Positions 22,724-32,938 of a DNA stretch of 64,000 nucleotides are shown piece after piece. This DNA is from an uncultured Luminiphilus sp. GTDB lineage: Bacteria > Pseudomonadota > Gammaproteobacteria > Pseudomonadales > Halieaceae. Within the stretch, counting starts at the first letter, position 1. The number at the start of each line of letters is the position of its first letter. The stretch covers positions 32,533 to 96,532 of the forward strand of contig CALKNZ010000001.1 in NCBI GenBank assembly GCA_938091995.1, in the 5' to 3' direction. A program made the position numbers and the translations under genes. Below the pieces are notes generated by a model. That model was not told the DNA's origin. It saw nothing but the letters and a program-made list of their open reading frames with translations, and ran no database searches.

Positions 22724-25700
22724 ATGAAGCAATTTGTACACTTACGTTTGCATACCGAATTCTCACTCGTCGATGGGCTGGTTAGAATTCCGAAACTGAT
22801 GGGCGAGGTTGCAGCCCAAGGAATGCCAGCGGTTGCGGTGACAGATGCCACCAATTTTTACGGATTAATTAAGGCTTACAAAGCGGCCCAGCGGGCGGGG
22901 TTAAAGCTGATTGTTGGCGTAGATTTGTGGGTCGAGGATCCTGATGATCGCGATCGCCCCAAACCCCTCTCACTATTAGCGATGAATGAGCAGGGCTATC
23001 AGAACCTGACATTGTTGATTTCAAAAGCTTGGCGTGAGGGGCAGTATCACGGCTCTCCTCGTATCGAACGAAATTGGCTGGACGCCCATGCTGAGGGTGT
23101 TCTTGCAATGTCTGCAGGTTGCCAGGGAGAGTTTGGCCAGTTACTCATTAATGGCCACGAGGAAGAAGCCCGAGCTTCGCTGCGACGATGGATGACAACA
23201 TTCCCGGGGCGATTTTATATCGAACTGCATCGAACTGACCGTCTTGGCGAGGAAGATTATCTGCATGCGGCGGTTGAGCTGGCAGCAGAAATGGACTGTC
23301 CCGTCGTCGCCACCAACGATGTGCGGTTTTTGACGACGGGTGAATTTGAAGCGCATGAGGCCAGAGTATGCATAGGTTATGGTCGCACACTTGATGACCC
23401 ACGCAGGCCCAGAGAGTACTCCGAAAAACAGTATTTGCGCTCCCCTGAAGAGATGGCTGAGCTTTTCAGTGATCTTCCCGAGGCTCTCGCCAATACCGTT
23501 GAAATCGCCCGGCGCTGTTCCGTTACTATCCCCTTGGGTGAGCCCAGCTTACCTAATTTTCCCGTGCCTGATGGCACCACCATCGAAGACTTTTTGAGTC
23601 AGCTTTCCCATGAGGGCCTTAGCCGTCGTCTCGAGCAATTGCAACTGACTGATCCCGATACGCTCACTGAGTATCGCGAGCGCCTTGATTTCGAGTTGGG
23701 TGTAATCAACGAAATGGGTTTCCCGGGCTATTTTCTGGTCGTTATGGATTTCATCCGGTGGGGTAAGCAGCAGGGTATTCCTGTGGGTCCTGGCCGTGGT
23801 TCGGGAGCAGGCTCTCTGGTTGCCTATGTCCTCGAAATTACAGATCTTGATCCACTCGCCTACGATTTACTGTTTGAGCGGTTCTTGAATCCCCAGCGTG
23901 TCTCGATGCCCGATTTTGACGTTGATTTCTGTATGGATCGTCGCGATGAGGTCATCGAGTATGTGGCTGATACCTACGGCAGAGAGGCGGTTTCTCAGAT
24001 CATAACCTTCGGTACCATGGCCGCTAAGGCGGTGGTTAGAGATGTGGCTAGGGTTCAGGATAAGCCGTATGGGCTTGCTGATAAAATGTCTAAGCTCATT
24101 CCTTTTGAAGTGGGCATAACCTTAGAAAAAGCGCTTGAACAGGAAGAGGCTTTAGTTCAGCTGCTCAAGGATGACAGCTCGGCTCAGGAAATTTGGGATA
24201 TGGCGGTCCAGTTGGAGGGCGTAACCCGCAACGTCGGAAAGCATGCGGGTGGCGTCGTGATTGCGCCCTCTTGTTTAACCGACTTTTCACCGCTGTATTG
24301 CGATGAAGAGGGCGGTGGTCTTGTCACTCAATATGACAAGAATGATGTTGAGGAAGCCGGCCTTGTGAAGTTCGATTTTCTGGGCCTTCGTACTCTAACG
24401 ATCATCGATTGGGCGGTCGCCATGATCAACAAAGCCCGGAGCGACGATGACGGTGAAAATCTCGATATCACTGAAATACCCCTTGATGATGCCAAAGTCT
24501 TCACCTTGCTGAAATCCGCTGAGACGACGGCGGTTTTTCAACTTGAGTCCCGGGGCATGAAAGATTTAATCAAGCGTCTTCAGCCTGATTCCTTTGAGGA
24601 CATCATCGCGCTGGTGGCTCTGTTCAGACCTGGTCCTCTGCAGTCGGGTATGGTCGATAATTTCATTAACCGCAAGCATGGCCGTGAGGCGTTGGCATAT
24701 CCAGATGCGTCTTATCAGCACCCCTCTTTGCAGCCTATTTTAGAACCTACCTACGGCATTATTCTGTATCAGGAACAGGTGATGCAGATCGCCCAAGAGC
24801 TGGCCGGTTACACCCTTGGTGGGGCCGATCTTCTTCGGCGTGCTATGGGTAAGAAAAAGCCTGAGGAGATGGCTAAGCAACGGTCGGTCTTTGAGCAAGG
24901 GGCCAGTGAAAAGGGCATTGATCCCGACTTGGCCATGAAGATATTCGATTTGGTGGAAAAATTTGCGGGCTATGGCTTCAACAAATCACACTCTGCTGCT
25001 TATGCGCTGGTCTCTTACCAAACCGCGTGGTTAAAAACACATTTTCCAGCGGAGTTCATGGCGGCAGTCATGAGCTCGGAACTCGATAATACCGATAAGC
25101 TTTTAACGCTGAGAGACGAGTGTAAATCGATGGGAGTCCCCTTGCGCTTGCCCGCGGTAAACGAGGGGACTTACCTATTTACCGTTAATACCGATAATGA
25201 AATCGTTTACGGTTTGGGTGCAATAAAAGGGCTGGGGGAGGGGCCTGTCGAAAATCTACTGGCCGCTCGTAGTGCTGATGGTACCTTTAAAGACCTGTTC
25301 GATCTGTGCTCGCGCACAGACCCGCGAAAAGTTAATCGACGCGCCCTAGAAGCCCTGATTAAAAGTGGTGCTCTTGATAGCTTCGGTGTTGAGCGATGGA
25401 TTCAACTTGCAGCCCTTGACGATGCACTGCGTGCTGCTGAGCAAACGATGGCCAATGACGAAGCGGGTATGACCGATCTTTTTGGAGATGTGGCGCCCAC
25501 GGCAGACGGCGATCCCTACGCAGAGCATCGCAGTGTTCGCCCCTGGACATTAAAAGAAATTCTCAACGGCGAGAAAGACAGTGTGGGTAGTTTCCTCAGC
25601 GGCCATCCGATCCAAGAGTACGAAGCCGAAGTTCGCAAATTTGCCCCGCGTCGTTTGCGCGACTTGCAGCCGGATAGCAACACCACGGTTGCGGGGCTGA

Positions 25701-26185
25701 TTGTCGATATAAGGACCATCAAAACCCAAAGAGGTGTGATGGCGGTCTTAAAATTAGATGATAATACGGGCCAAATAGAGTCAACTGTCTATGCTGAGGC
25801 GTACACTGAGCATCGGGAGCTGCTGGTCAAAGACCGTATTGTGCTGCTTAGTGGCCGTATTCAGAGCGATGAGTATTCCGGTGGTTTGTCAATGCGTGCC
25901 CGTGAAATTCGTTCGCTGGAGCAGGCAAGACTGTCCCGAGTGAGTGAAATACGGCTAGAGGTTTTTGATGTTGGTCTGGACAGGAATTTGCGGCAATTGA
26001 TAAAACAGGCGTTGTTGACGTCGGGTGGAGGTGATTGCCCGGTCACGGTTGATTACTTTCAACCCAAGGGGGTGGCTCGTGTGGCACTGGGTGAACAGTG
26101 GCGAGTCAATCCCAGTGATGACCTATTAGAGCGTCTTAGAGGCGCCGTCGGAGGAGAGCATGTGGAGATTATCTACGAGCGGTAG
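22724..26185 (+). CDS. dnaE: DNA polymerase III subunit alpha
   Basis: 1153 aa; PHP domain FVHLRLHTEFSLVDGLVRI; PGRGSGAGSLVAYVLEITDLDPL; PDFDVDFCMDRRDEVIEYV. Confidence 0.97.
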   Translation: MKQFVHLRLHTEFSLVDGLVRIPKLMGEVAAQGMPAVAVTDATNFYGLIKAYKAAQRAGLKLIVGVDLWVEDPDDRDRPKPLSLLAMNEQGYQNLTLLISKAWREGQYHGSPRIERNWLDAHAEGVLAMSAGCQGEFGQLLINGHEEEARASLRRWMTTFPGRFYIELHRTDRLGEEDYLHAAVELAAEMDCPVVATNDVRFLTTGEFEAHEARVCIGYGRTLDDPRRPREYSEKQYLRSPEEMAELFSDLPEALANTVEIARRCSVTIPLGEPSLPNFPVPDGTTIEDFLSQLSHEGLSRRLEQLQLTDPDTLTEYRERLDFELGVINEMGFPGYFLVVMDFIRWGKQQGIPVGPGRGSGAGSLVAYVLEITDLDPLAYDLLFERFLNPQRVSMPDFDVDFCMDRRDEVIEYVADTYGREAVSQIITFGTMAAKAVVRDVARVQDKPYGLADKMSKLIPFEVGITLEKALEQEEALVQLLKDDSSAQEIWDMAVQLEGVTRNVGKHAGGVVIAPSCLTDFSPLYCDEEGGGLVTQYDKNDVEEAGLVKFDFLGLRTLTIIDWAVAMINKARSDDDGENLDITEIPLDDAKVFTLLKSAETTAVFQLESRGMKDLIKRLQPDSFEDIIALVALFRPGPLQSGMVDNFINRKHGREALAYPDASYQHPSLQPILEPTYGIILYQEQVMQIAQELAGYTLGGADLLRRAMGKKKPEEMAKQRSVFEQGASEKGIDPDLAMKIFDLVEKFAGYGFNKSHSAAYALVSYQTAWLKTHFPAEFMAAVMSSELDNTDKLLTLRDECKSMGVPLRLPAVNEGTYLFTVNTDNEIVYGLGAIKGLGEGPVENLLAARSADGTFKDLFDLCSRTDPRKVNRRALEALIKSGALDSFGVERWIQLAALDDALRAAEQTMANDEAGMTDLFGDVAPTADGDPYAEHRSVRPWTLKEILNGEKDSVGSFLSGHPIQEYEAEVRKFAPRRLRDLQPDSNTTVAGLIVDIRTIKTQRGVMAVLKLDDNTGQIESTVYAEAYTEHRELLVKDRIVLLSGRIQSDEYSGGLSMRAREIRSLEQARLSRVSEIRLEVFDVGLDRNLRQLIKQALLTSGGGDCPVTVDYFQPKGVARVALGEQWRVNPSDDLLERLRGAVGGEHVEIIYER

Positions 26186-26666
26186 AGTTTGTGTTGTCGC
26201 GGTAATGTCTGTTTTGTTGATTGGCTGCGAATTCGCCCCTGACTGTACTGTCGAGGATGCAGATGGGGCTTCCAATGGTAGGACCGGGCGCGTCGGGCAG
26301 GCTTACACCGCAGGCTGCTTGGTGTTGTATGACAAAGAACTCTTGCTAGTGGAGGCGATGGGTAAGTGGGGTCCACCAGGCGGTACGGTGAGATCAGGCG
26401 AGTCGTCACAGTGTGGCGCAGAGCGGGAAACCTGGGAAGAGACCAATGTGGCGGTGTCAGTTCAGAGCACTGCCGCTGTCTTTCAAAATGGTTTCCATTT
26501 GTATTGGTGCTCACCGGTCGGCAAGCCTCTCCCGAAGGTGCGCGCGCCCTTGGAAGTGAGCGATGTGGGCTTCTTCTCTACGCAAGAATTCCAGGGCTTG
26601 AAGTGGCGTTACCCAGATCAAGCGCGAGAGTTGAGGCGCTTGGTAAATGAAAGGTTAAGGCGTTAA
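26160..26666 (+). CDS. Nudix hydrolase with predicted lipoprotein signal peptide
   Basis: N-terminus CVVAVMSVLLIGCEF (lipobox LIGC); Nudix box GGTVRSGESSQCGAERETWEETNV. Overlaps the dnaE end. Confidence 0.75.
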   Translation: MWRLSTSGRVCVVAVMSVLLIGCEFAPDCTVEDADGASNGRTGRVGQAYTAGCLVLYDKELLLVEAMGKWGPPGGTVRSGESSQCGAERETWEETNVAVSVQSTAAVFQNGFHLYWCSPVGKPLPKVRAPLEVSDVGFFSTQEFQGLKWRYPDQARELRRLVNERLRR

Positions 26667-26670
26667 AAAT

Positions 26671-26958
26671 ATGTCTAATGATGCTATTGAGGCGGCTGTA
26701 TTTCGCCGCCTGCTTGCCCATTTGGATGGGCGTAAAGATGTTCAGAATATAGAACTCATGACTTTGGCCGGATTTTGCCGAAACTGCCTTTCCAAGTGGT
26801 ATGTAGCCGAAGCCGCAGAGAAGGGTGAGTTGGTAGAACTTGACCATGCGCGCGAGCTGGTCTACGGCATGCCCTATGCTGACTGGAAATCTCAATATCA
26901 GACAGAGGCGACAGCTGCGCAAATGGCAGCCTTTGAGGCCGCTAACCCTTCAAAGTAA
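26671..26958 (+). CDS. DUF1244 family protein
   Basis: 95 aa, LMTLAGFCRNCLSKWYVAEAAEKG, YGMPYADWKSQYQ. Confidence 0.75.
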   Translation: MSNDAIEAAVFRRLLAHLDGRKDVQNIELMTLAGFCRNCLSKWYVAEAAEKGELVELDHARELVYGMPYADWKSQYQTEATAAQMAAFEAANPSK

Positions 26959-27582
26959 TTGTGCTATGACTTCACCCACCGACACTACGTCAGCATATTT
27001 GGCGTTCATGTCGTATAGGTTGGCATTGTGGGCATCCAAATCTCTATCACCCACAGCTTCTATGGGCACTACAACGCGATAGTCGTTCTGCAGGCCGTCT
27101 ACGGTGGTGGCGCGAACACAGCCACTGGTTGTCAGACCCGTTACTACCAAAGAATCGACATTAAGCTCTCTGAGTTGCGCGTTTAGATTTGTGCCATGGA
27201 ATGAACTGGCATGTAATTTTTCAATCACAATATCAGAGTCTGCTATCGGCAAGCGCGCATCGAAGTCGACCCAGTTTGATTCTGGTTTCAACAATTCAAG
27301 TGCGGGCAGACGATCTCGAAATACACGAGCCACCTGGTCATCTCTAAAAATTACGGTGGTTAGGAAAACTGGCAGCTTGCGTTGGTGAAAAGCCTCCATT
27401 AACGTGATGTTGGCGGCCACGACGCTATCGGCTTCGACGCCTAGTGGGCAATCTGGATCGGTGAAGCCATTAACAACGTCTACAATAATAAGAGCAGGGT
27501 GATTACCCAATCCCAGTATTTTTTTCTGTAATGCTCCAGAGGTTTTCAATGCGCTGTCCTCGTTACTGCGGCATCGGCTCAA
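26950..27582 (-). CDS. Isochorismatase-fold cysteine hydrolase (N-carbamoylsarcosine amidase/maleamate amidohydrolase-like)
   Basis: Triad regions ALIIVDVVNGFT (D), IEKLHASSF (K), VTGLTTSGCVRATTVD (C). Confidence 0.85.
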   Translation of the reverse strand: MSRCRSNEDSALKTSGALQKKILGLGNHPALIIVDVVNGFTDPDCPLGVEADSVVAANITLMEAFHQRKLPVFLTTVIFRDDQVARVFRDRLPALELLKPESNWVDFDARLPIADSDIVIEKLHASSFHGTNLNAQLRELNVDSLVVTGLTTSGCVRATTVDGLQNDYRVVVPIEAVGDRDLDAHNANLYDMNAKYADVVSVGEVIAQLL

Positions 27583-27838
27583 GCTAAGCCCGTTCTTATT
27601 ACCTGGAAAGAGTTTACCTCGCTGCGGTTAAATATTCATGGAACGGGTCTACAGTATTTCATAATGTTTATGACGCAACGGCTTTGGGGACCCCAGAGCA
27701 CGTCTATTGTATGGAGTTTTCCGTACAACCACTGTTACTCTAGTGTCGTCAGCAGGCTCTTCCAGCAGGGTTATGGGCTACTATAAATCAACTTTGCGAG
27801 TGTTTACGCCGTTATATAGCGATAGAAGAGGGGTCATC

Positions 27839-28735
27839 ATGAACAACCGGATTTTGATAAAGGAAGTGGCGCCTAGAGATGGCTTACAAGCTCAGCCGCA
27901 GCATTTAACGTTAGAGCAGCGTCAGCGCCTAATAGAAAGCCTTGCGGTGACCGGCGTACCGGAGCTCGAGATAGGAAGCTTCGTTTCGCCCAAAGCCGTC
28001 CCTCAAATGGCAGGAACCGATGTATTAGCTGCGCACCTACCTAAGGCAGATTTGGCTTACTCGGTATTAGTTCCCAATATGAAGGGTTATGAGTTGGCCT
28101 TGGCCGCTGGTATGAAGACCTATGCGATCGCGATTTCTGCCACGGAGGAAATGAATCAGAACAACATTAACAAGAGTCTTGAAGAGACGTTTTTAATGGC
28201 TGAGGATATTCTTGAACGTGCTCCCCGAGATGGTGTCGATATTCATGTCTACTTGGCCGTTTCCTTTGTGTGTCCCTACGAGGGTCCCGTGGCTCCTGCA
28301 ACTGTTTTGGCGCAAGTGGAGCGTTTGATGCATTGCCAGCCTGCTCGGCTGATGATCGCCGATACCATCGGCGCCGCAAACCCTAAACAGGTCAATGAAC
28401 TTATGACAGCATTGGTGTCGCGCTACGGGCATCAGGATCTGGGCTGTCATTTCCACGATACTAGGGCTCTGGCCATTGCCAATGTCTACGCGGCAATCGA
28501 GGCGGGGGTTCGTCAGTTTGATAGTTCTGCTGGGGGGCTCGGTGGTTGCCCATTTGCGCCTGGTGCAAAGGGTAATGTTGCCACTGAAGATGTCGTTTTA
28601 TTGTGCGAATCTATGGGATACGAGACGGGTATCCACATGCCGCGGTTGCTCGAGTCTGTTGCCTTATTGAGTGAATTTATCGGTGCGCCTCAGGGTGGGC
28701 GCAGTCATTACTGGCTGAGCCGTGAATCTGCCTGA
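27839..28735 (+). CDS. Hydroxymethylglutaryl-CoA lyase family protein
   Basis: KEVAPRDGLQAQP; GCHFHDTRALAIANVYAAIEAG; SSAGGLGGCPFAPGAKGNVATEDV. Start chosen at 27839. Confidence 0.88.
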   Translation: MNNRILIKEVAPRDGLQAQPQHLTLEQRQRLIESLAVTGVPELEIGSFVSPKAVPQMAGTDVLAAHLPKADLAYSVLVPNMKGYELALAAGMKTYAIAISATEEMNQNNINKSLEETFLMAEDILERAPRDGVDIHVYLAVSFVCPYEGPVAPATVLAQVERLMHCQPARLMIADTIGAANPKQVNELMTALVSRYGHQDLGCHFHDTRALAIANVYAAIEAGVRQFDSSAGGLGGCPFAPGAKGNVATEDVVLLCESMGYETGIHMPRLLESVALLSEFIGAPQGGRSHYWLSRESA

Positions 28736-28741
28736 GCCCCG

Positions 28742-29416
28742 TTGATGAACGTAACCGAGGCCATTGAGGGCCGTCAAAGTATTCGCGCCTTCGACCCTGA
28801 TCGTCAGGTTACAGCTGATGTGGTGACTTCGATTCTTACCACAGCGGGCCGTGCCCCTTCGGGCTCTAATATTCAGCCCTGGCACGTTTATGTTGTCACT
28901 GAAACTGCGAAAGACCGAATCACCCAAGCCTGCACAGCGCGCTACTTAGCGGGGGATGAAGGGCAGTCGGAGTATCATTACTACCCTCAAGCTTGGCGGC
29001 AACCCTACATTGGTCGCCGGCGACAAACGGGGTTTGGTTTGTACGGACTGTTGGGCATAGACAAAGCCGATGCGGCGGCAGTGCAGGGTTATCGCGTGAC
29101 CAACTATCAATTTTTTGGGGCTCCAGTGGGCCTTTTCTTTACGATAGATCGCGATATGGAGTTAGGCAGTTGGCTGGATTACGGTATGTTCCTTCAGAGC
29201 GTCATGCTAAGTGCCCGGGACGCGGGTCTTGAAACCTGTGCTCAGGCTGCGTTTTGTCCCTATTACGATTCTGTTATGCCGCTCTTGGGTGCTCCAGAGG
29301 AGCAAATGCTTGTCTGCGGAATGTCTTTGGGCCATCCCTTGGGGGAAGCCCTAGTCAACGGATACCGCACCGAGCGACTCGATGCAGAAGCGTTCACCAC
29401 TTTTGTCAGTGCCTAA
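28742..29416 (+). CDS. Nitroreductase family FMN oxidoreductase
   Basis: EAIEGRQSIRAFDPDRQV...AGRAPSGSNIQPWHVYVV; C-terminal GMSLGHP. Confidence 0.85.
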   Translation: MMNVTEAIEGRQSIRAFDPDRQVTADVVTSILTTAGRAPSGSNIQPWHVYVVTETAKDRITQACTARYLAGDEGQSEYHYYPQAWRQPYIGRRRQTGFGLYGLLGIDKADAAAVQGYRVTNYQFFGAPVGLFFTIDRDMELGSWLDYGMFLQSVMLSARDAGLETCAQAAFCPYYDSVMPLLGAPEEQMLVCGMSLGHPLGEALVNGYRTERLDAEAFTTFVSA

Positions 29417-29418
29417 GG

Positions 29419-30567
29419 TTATTGGGCTCTCGCGACCATCTGTTTTGCAATGATCATACGCTGTATCTCATTGGTGCCCTCACCAATGCACAGCAGCGGC
29501 GCGTCTCGATAAAAACGCTCGATTTCATATTCGGGGGAGTAGCTGTAGCCGCCAAAGACACGCATGGCATCTAAGCTGTTTTGCACCGCCGCTTCCGAGG
29601 CGAAAAATTTGGCTTGTCCCGCTTCAAGGTCACAGCGTTCACCCTGATCAAACTTATTGGCCGCTTGCCTGACCAATAGTTCAGCCGCAGCGGCACGAGT
29701 GGACATTTCGGCAAGTTTCAGCTGGATAGCCTGATGCTCGGCAATGGGTTTACCAAAGGTTTTACGATCCATGGCATAACCTAGTGCCATGTCAGTAGCG
29801 CCTTTCGCCATGCCAGCACCTCTAGCGGCAATATTAATTCGCCCGAGTTCCAGACCACCGGCAACTTGCTGAAAGCCGCGGCCCTCCTCCCCGCCAATCA
29901 AGTTATCGGCTGAAACGTGGAAATCGTCGAAGATAAGTTCTGCGCTATCGATGGCCCGATAACCCAATTTTTTGAGTTTCTTGCCGACAGTAAAGCCCTC
30001 ACCTTTCTCGCACAAAAATAATGACATGCCGCGATGCCTGGGCTCTATGTCGAGATCGGTTTTAGTCAGCACTGCCAGACAATTACCGTGAATCCCATTA
30101 GAAATCCAGGTTTTGGTGCCGTTTAAAACGTAGTCATTACCCTGGCGTTTGGCCTGCAGTCGAATGCTTTGCAGATCAGAGCCAGCATCGGGTTCTGTTA
30201 AGCCTATGCCCCCCCGCAACTCGCCGGTAGCGAAACGCGGTAAATAATATTCCTTTTGCGCTTGGGTCCCGCCACGTTCAACGCAGTTGGCCATAATCAG
30301 ATGGGAGTTAAAAATACCCGAAGGAGCCATCCAGACCTCACAAATTCGGGACACAATTTTGGCGTAGGTTGTCGCGCTTAAGCCGAGCCCACCATATTGT
30401 TCAGAAATTGTGGCACCAAATAGCCCCAAAGTTTTCATCTGTTCGACGAGGTCACTCGGGTACTCATCAGCCTGATCAAACTCTCTAGCAATAGGCCTTA
30501 ATTCCCGTTCTACCCATTTGTCGATCGTTGCGAGAATTTGCTGTTCAGTATCGGTTTCTGTGGTCAT
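29419..30567 (-). CDS. Acyl-CoA dehydrogenase
   Basis: GGIGLTEPDAGSDLQSIRLQAKRQGNDYVLNGTKTWISNG; VFGGYSYSPEYEIERFYRDA; GTNEIQRMIIAKQM. Confidence 0.93.
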   Translation of the reverse strand: MTTETDTEQQILATIDKWVERELRPIAREFDQADEYPSDLVEQMKTLGLFGATISEQYGGLGLSATTYAKIVSRICEVWMAPSGIFNSHLIMANCVERGGTQAQKEYYLPRFATGELRGGIGLTEPDAGSDLQSIRLQAKRQGNDYVLNGTKTWISNGIHGNCLAVLTKTDLDIEPRHRGMSLFLCEKGEGFTVGKKLKKLGYRAIDSAELIFDDFHVSADNLIGGEEGRGFQQVAGGLELGRINIAARGAGMAKGATDMALGYAMDRKTFGKPIAEHQAIQLKLAEMSTRAAAAELLVRQAANKFDQGERCDLEAGQAKFFASEAAVQNSLDAMRVFGGYSYSPEYEIERFYRDAPLLCIGEGTNEIQRMIIAKQMVARAQ

Positions 30568-30593
30568 GCTGACTCCGAATGGGGGTATGGTTT

Positions 30594-31088
30594 TTAGGCC
30601 GCTGCTTCAGGTGCTTTAGGTACGAGGATCTGACGCTCAAAGACGCACACTTCGACGTCATCCTGATTAACGCCGCGTGTCAGTACGGTAACGATACCGG
30701 CGTTGGGCCGGGACTTGGATTCCCGTTTCCCTAGAACTTCGGTGTTGGCATAGAGGGTATCGCCGGGAAACACCGGCTTGGTGAGTTTAATATCCTTCCA
30801 GCCCAAGTTCGCGATGGCTTTGGCACTGACGTCTGAAACACTCATGCCGACGACGATAGCGACCGTCAGGGGGCTGGCGACCAAGGGTTTGCCAAACTCA
30901 GTGGCAGCAGCGTACTCCTCGTCAAAATGCAGCGGATGCGTATTCATGGTGAGCAGAGTAAACCAAGCGTTATCCTGCTGAGAGATCGTTCGGCCAGGCA
31001 GATGATGATAGATATCGCCAACTTGAAAATCGTCAAAATACCGGCCCGGCATGGCGGCATAACGTTCCATCACTGTTTGATCACTCAC
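30594..31088 (-). CDS. MaoC-like hydratase (itaconyl-/mesaconyl-CoA hydratase-like)
   Basis: GRYFDDFQVGDIYHHLPGRTISQQDN...MNTHPLHFDEEYA. GTG at 31088 has SD AAGGAG; upstream ATG alternatives at 31187 and 31214. Confidence 0.8.
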   Translation of the reverse strand: MSDQTVMERYAAMPGRYFDDFQVGDIYHHLPGRTISQQDNAWFTLLTMNTHPLHFDEEYAAATEFGKPLVASPLTVAIVVGMSVSDVSAKAIANLGWKDIKLTKPVFPGDTLYANTEVLGKRESKSRPNAGIVTVLTRGVNQDDVEVCVFERQILVPKAPEAAA

Positions 31089-31173
31089 CTCAACAGACTC
31101 CTTGTGAACTGGTTTTCGATCTTTTTGTGCTGCTGGAGGTACATCTGCCCCACAGCGGGTGAAAAACTCGGTA

Positions 31174-31189
31174 AAATGTTCGGACATTT
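31174..31189. promoter_or_regulatory. Operator-like palindrome site A
   Basis: AAATGTTCGGACATTT, between divergent maoC-like and gntR genes; one of six related sites. Confidence 0.7.
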
Positions 31190-31212
31190 CCCGCAGGGTA
31201 GCAAGATTCGCC

Positions 31213-31995
31213 ATGGCACCCAATCCATTAAGTGTAAAAAGCAAAAAAGATCCGCCACTGTATCGGCAAATTGCCGATACCTTGCTGTCTGGAATTAGAG
31301 ATGGGCTCTTTCCTGTTGGGACGCTGTTACCCGGAGAACTCGAGCTTATAGAACGCTTCACTAGCAGTCGGCATACCGTTCGCGAAGCGCTGCGTGTGTT
31401 GGAGGACATGGGTATTGTCAAGCGCCAGCGCGGGCGTGGCACCTTAGTCATTTCCACTGAGGCTAGACCGGCTTTTGTGCAAGCAGTGCGTGATCCTCGT
31501 GAGTTGTTTACCTATCCTCAAAACAGCACATTTCGGGTACTGGCGGAGGGTAGTGTGGCCGATGACGACCACTGGCCCGCTAGAATAGGTGAAGGAGTCG
31601 ACGAAAATTGGGCGCGTATTGCGGGCCTCAGAACCCTGCATGATGGCAGTCCTTTTTGTTGGACAGATATCTACGTGCTACCGGATTACGCCGCGATAGC
31701 CCAACAGCTAGGTCGAACAAAGCGCCCGGTATATGAACAAATTGCTGAGACTTTCGGTGAGACCGTGCAACGTATTAGCGTAGAGATTTGTGCTGGAAGC
31801 CTAATAGGTAACCGCGCGCAAGCTCTTCAGGTTGATGATGGAACGCCGTCTCTGGTTCTGTATCGGCGCTATTGCGGCAACGGCAATCGGCTTTTCGAGG
31901 TTTCAGTGACTGAACATCCCGCCGACAGTTTCAGCTATTCGCTGGAATTTAACCGCGGTTGGCAAGCCGCCGAACACTGGTCTTGGAGTCGATAG
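31213..31995 (+). CDS. GntR family transcriptional regulator, HutC/UTRA type
   Basis: wHTH PPLYRQIADTLLSGIRDGLFPVGTLLPGELELIERFTSSRHTVREALRVLEDMGIVKRQRGRGT plus C-terminal UTRA-like domain. Confidence 0.9.
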   Translation: MAPNPLSVKSKKDPPLYRQIADTLLSGIRDGLFPVGTLLPGELELIERFTSSRHTVREALRVLEDMGIVKRQRGRGTLVISTEARPAFVQAVRDPRELFTYPQNSTFRVLAEGSVADDDHWPARIGEGVDENWARIAGLRTLHDGSPFCWTDIYVLPDYAAIAQQLGRTKRPVYEQIAETFGETVQRISVEICAGSLIGNRAQALQVDDGTPSLVLYRRYCGNGNRLFEVSVTEHPADSFSYSLEFNRGWQAAEHWSWSR

Positions 31996-31997
31996 GC

Positions 31998-32894
31998 ATG
32001 GCAGAAAGAGAATTGGCAGGAATTCGCAGTTTTATGTTTACCCCCGCGAATCACCCCCGTCGCGTTGAAAAAGTTTTCCAGATTGGTGCCGATGCAGTCA
32101 TCTTGGACTTGGAGGATGCGGTCGCAGTTGCCGAAAAAGTCGCTGCTCGGGGTGATGTGGTAACGGCGTTTTCTGCTTCTAAGTACAGCTGTCTGAACTA
32201 CGTACGTATTAATAGTATCGAAACAGAGTACTGGCGCGACGATATTTTAGCGACCGTTGGTCCGTGGCTTGACGGGGTGGTGGTGCCAAAGGTCGAATCA
32301 GCAGCCGCATTGCTTGAGGTGGAGAGCGCTATTGCTCAGGCAGAGGGCAAGGCCGGTCTCGAGGTGGGTAGTCTCGATCTTTTGCCCATTATCGAAACAG
32401 CGCGGGGTGTTGAGACGGCTGCTGAAATCGCAACTGCGGGTTCCAGAATACGGCGTTTTGCCTTTGGTGGTGGCGATTACACCCTTGATCTCGATTATGA
32501 ATGGACTGCCGATGAGGATGTTTTGTCTTACGCTCGAGCGCGATTGTCCCACGCTTCGCGTCTCGGCGGGCTGCAGCCGCCAATCGACACCGTTGTGCTT
32601 CAAATCAAGGACGATGCTCGTTTTGCTGCTTCCGCAAAGCGCGGACGGAAGTTTGGATTTGGTGGCAAACTGTGTATCCACCCTAGCCAAGTGCCACTGA
32701 CTAATGCCATTTTTTCACCCTCGGCCGAGGAAATAGCCCACGCGCGAGCGGTGGTTGCAGCGTTTGAAGCCGCCGAAGCGAGTGGTTCAGCTTCGATACA
32801 GCTCGATGGTTATTTTATTGATTACCCGATCGTCTACAAAAGTCAGCGAATTCTCGCTCTTGCAGCATTGCTCGAGCAACGGGAGGTTTCGTAA
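31998..32894 (+). CDS. CitE-like CoA lyase (citramalyl-/malyl-CoA lyase family)
   Basis: RSFMFTPANHPRRVEKVFQIGADAVILDLEDAVAVAEK; LPIIETARGV; GFGGKLCIHPSQV. Confidence 0.88.
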   Translation: MAERELAGIRSFMFTPANHPRRVEKVFQIGADAVILDLEDAVAVAEKVAARGDVVTAFSASKYSCLNYVRINSIETEYWRDDILATVGPWLDGVVVPKVESAAALLEVESAIAQAEGKAGLEVGSLDLLPIIETARGVETAAEIATAGSRIRRFAFGGGDYTLDLDYEWTADEDVLSYARARLSHASRLGGLQPPIDTVVLQIKDDARFAASAKRGRKFGFGGKLCIHPSQVPLTNAIFSPSAEEIAHARAVVAAFEAAEASGSASIQLDGYFIDYPIVYKSQRILALAALLEQREVS

Positions 32895-32911
32895 GTCGTT
32901 CACGTCACCTA

Positions 32912-32927
32912 TAATGTCCGGACATTT
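32912..32927. promoter_or_regulatory. Operator-like palindrome site B
   Basis: TAATGTCCGGACATTT (inner 14 bp perfect), overlaps -10 TATAAT at 32910-32915, 11 nt upstream of the mmgE/prpD start. Confidence 0.75.
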
Positions 32928-32938
32928 AAGGAGGCGCT

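Noticed and set aside
29036-29051. Operator-like TTTGTACGGACTGTTG inside the nitroreductase gene
   Set aside because: Within coding sequence with the right half-site degraded; likely chance.
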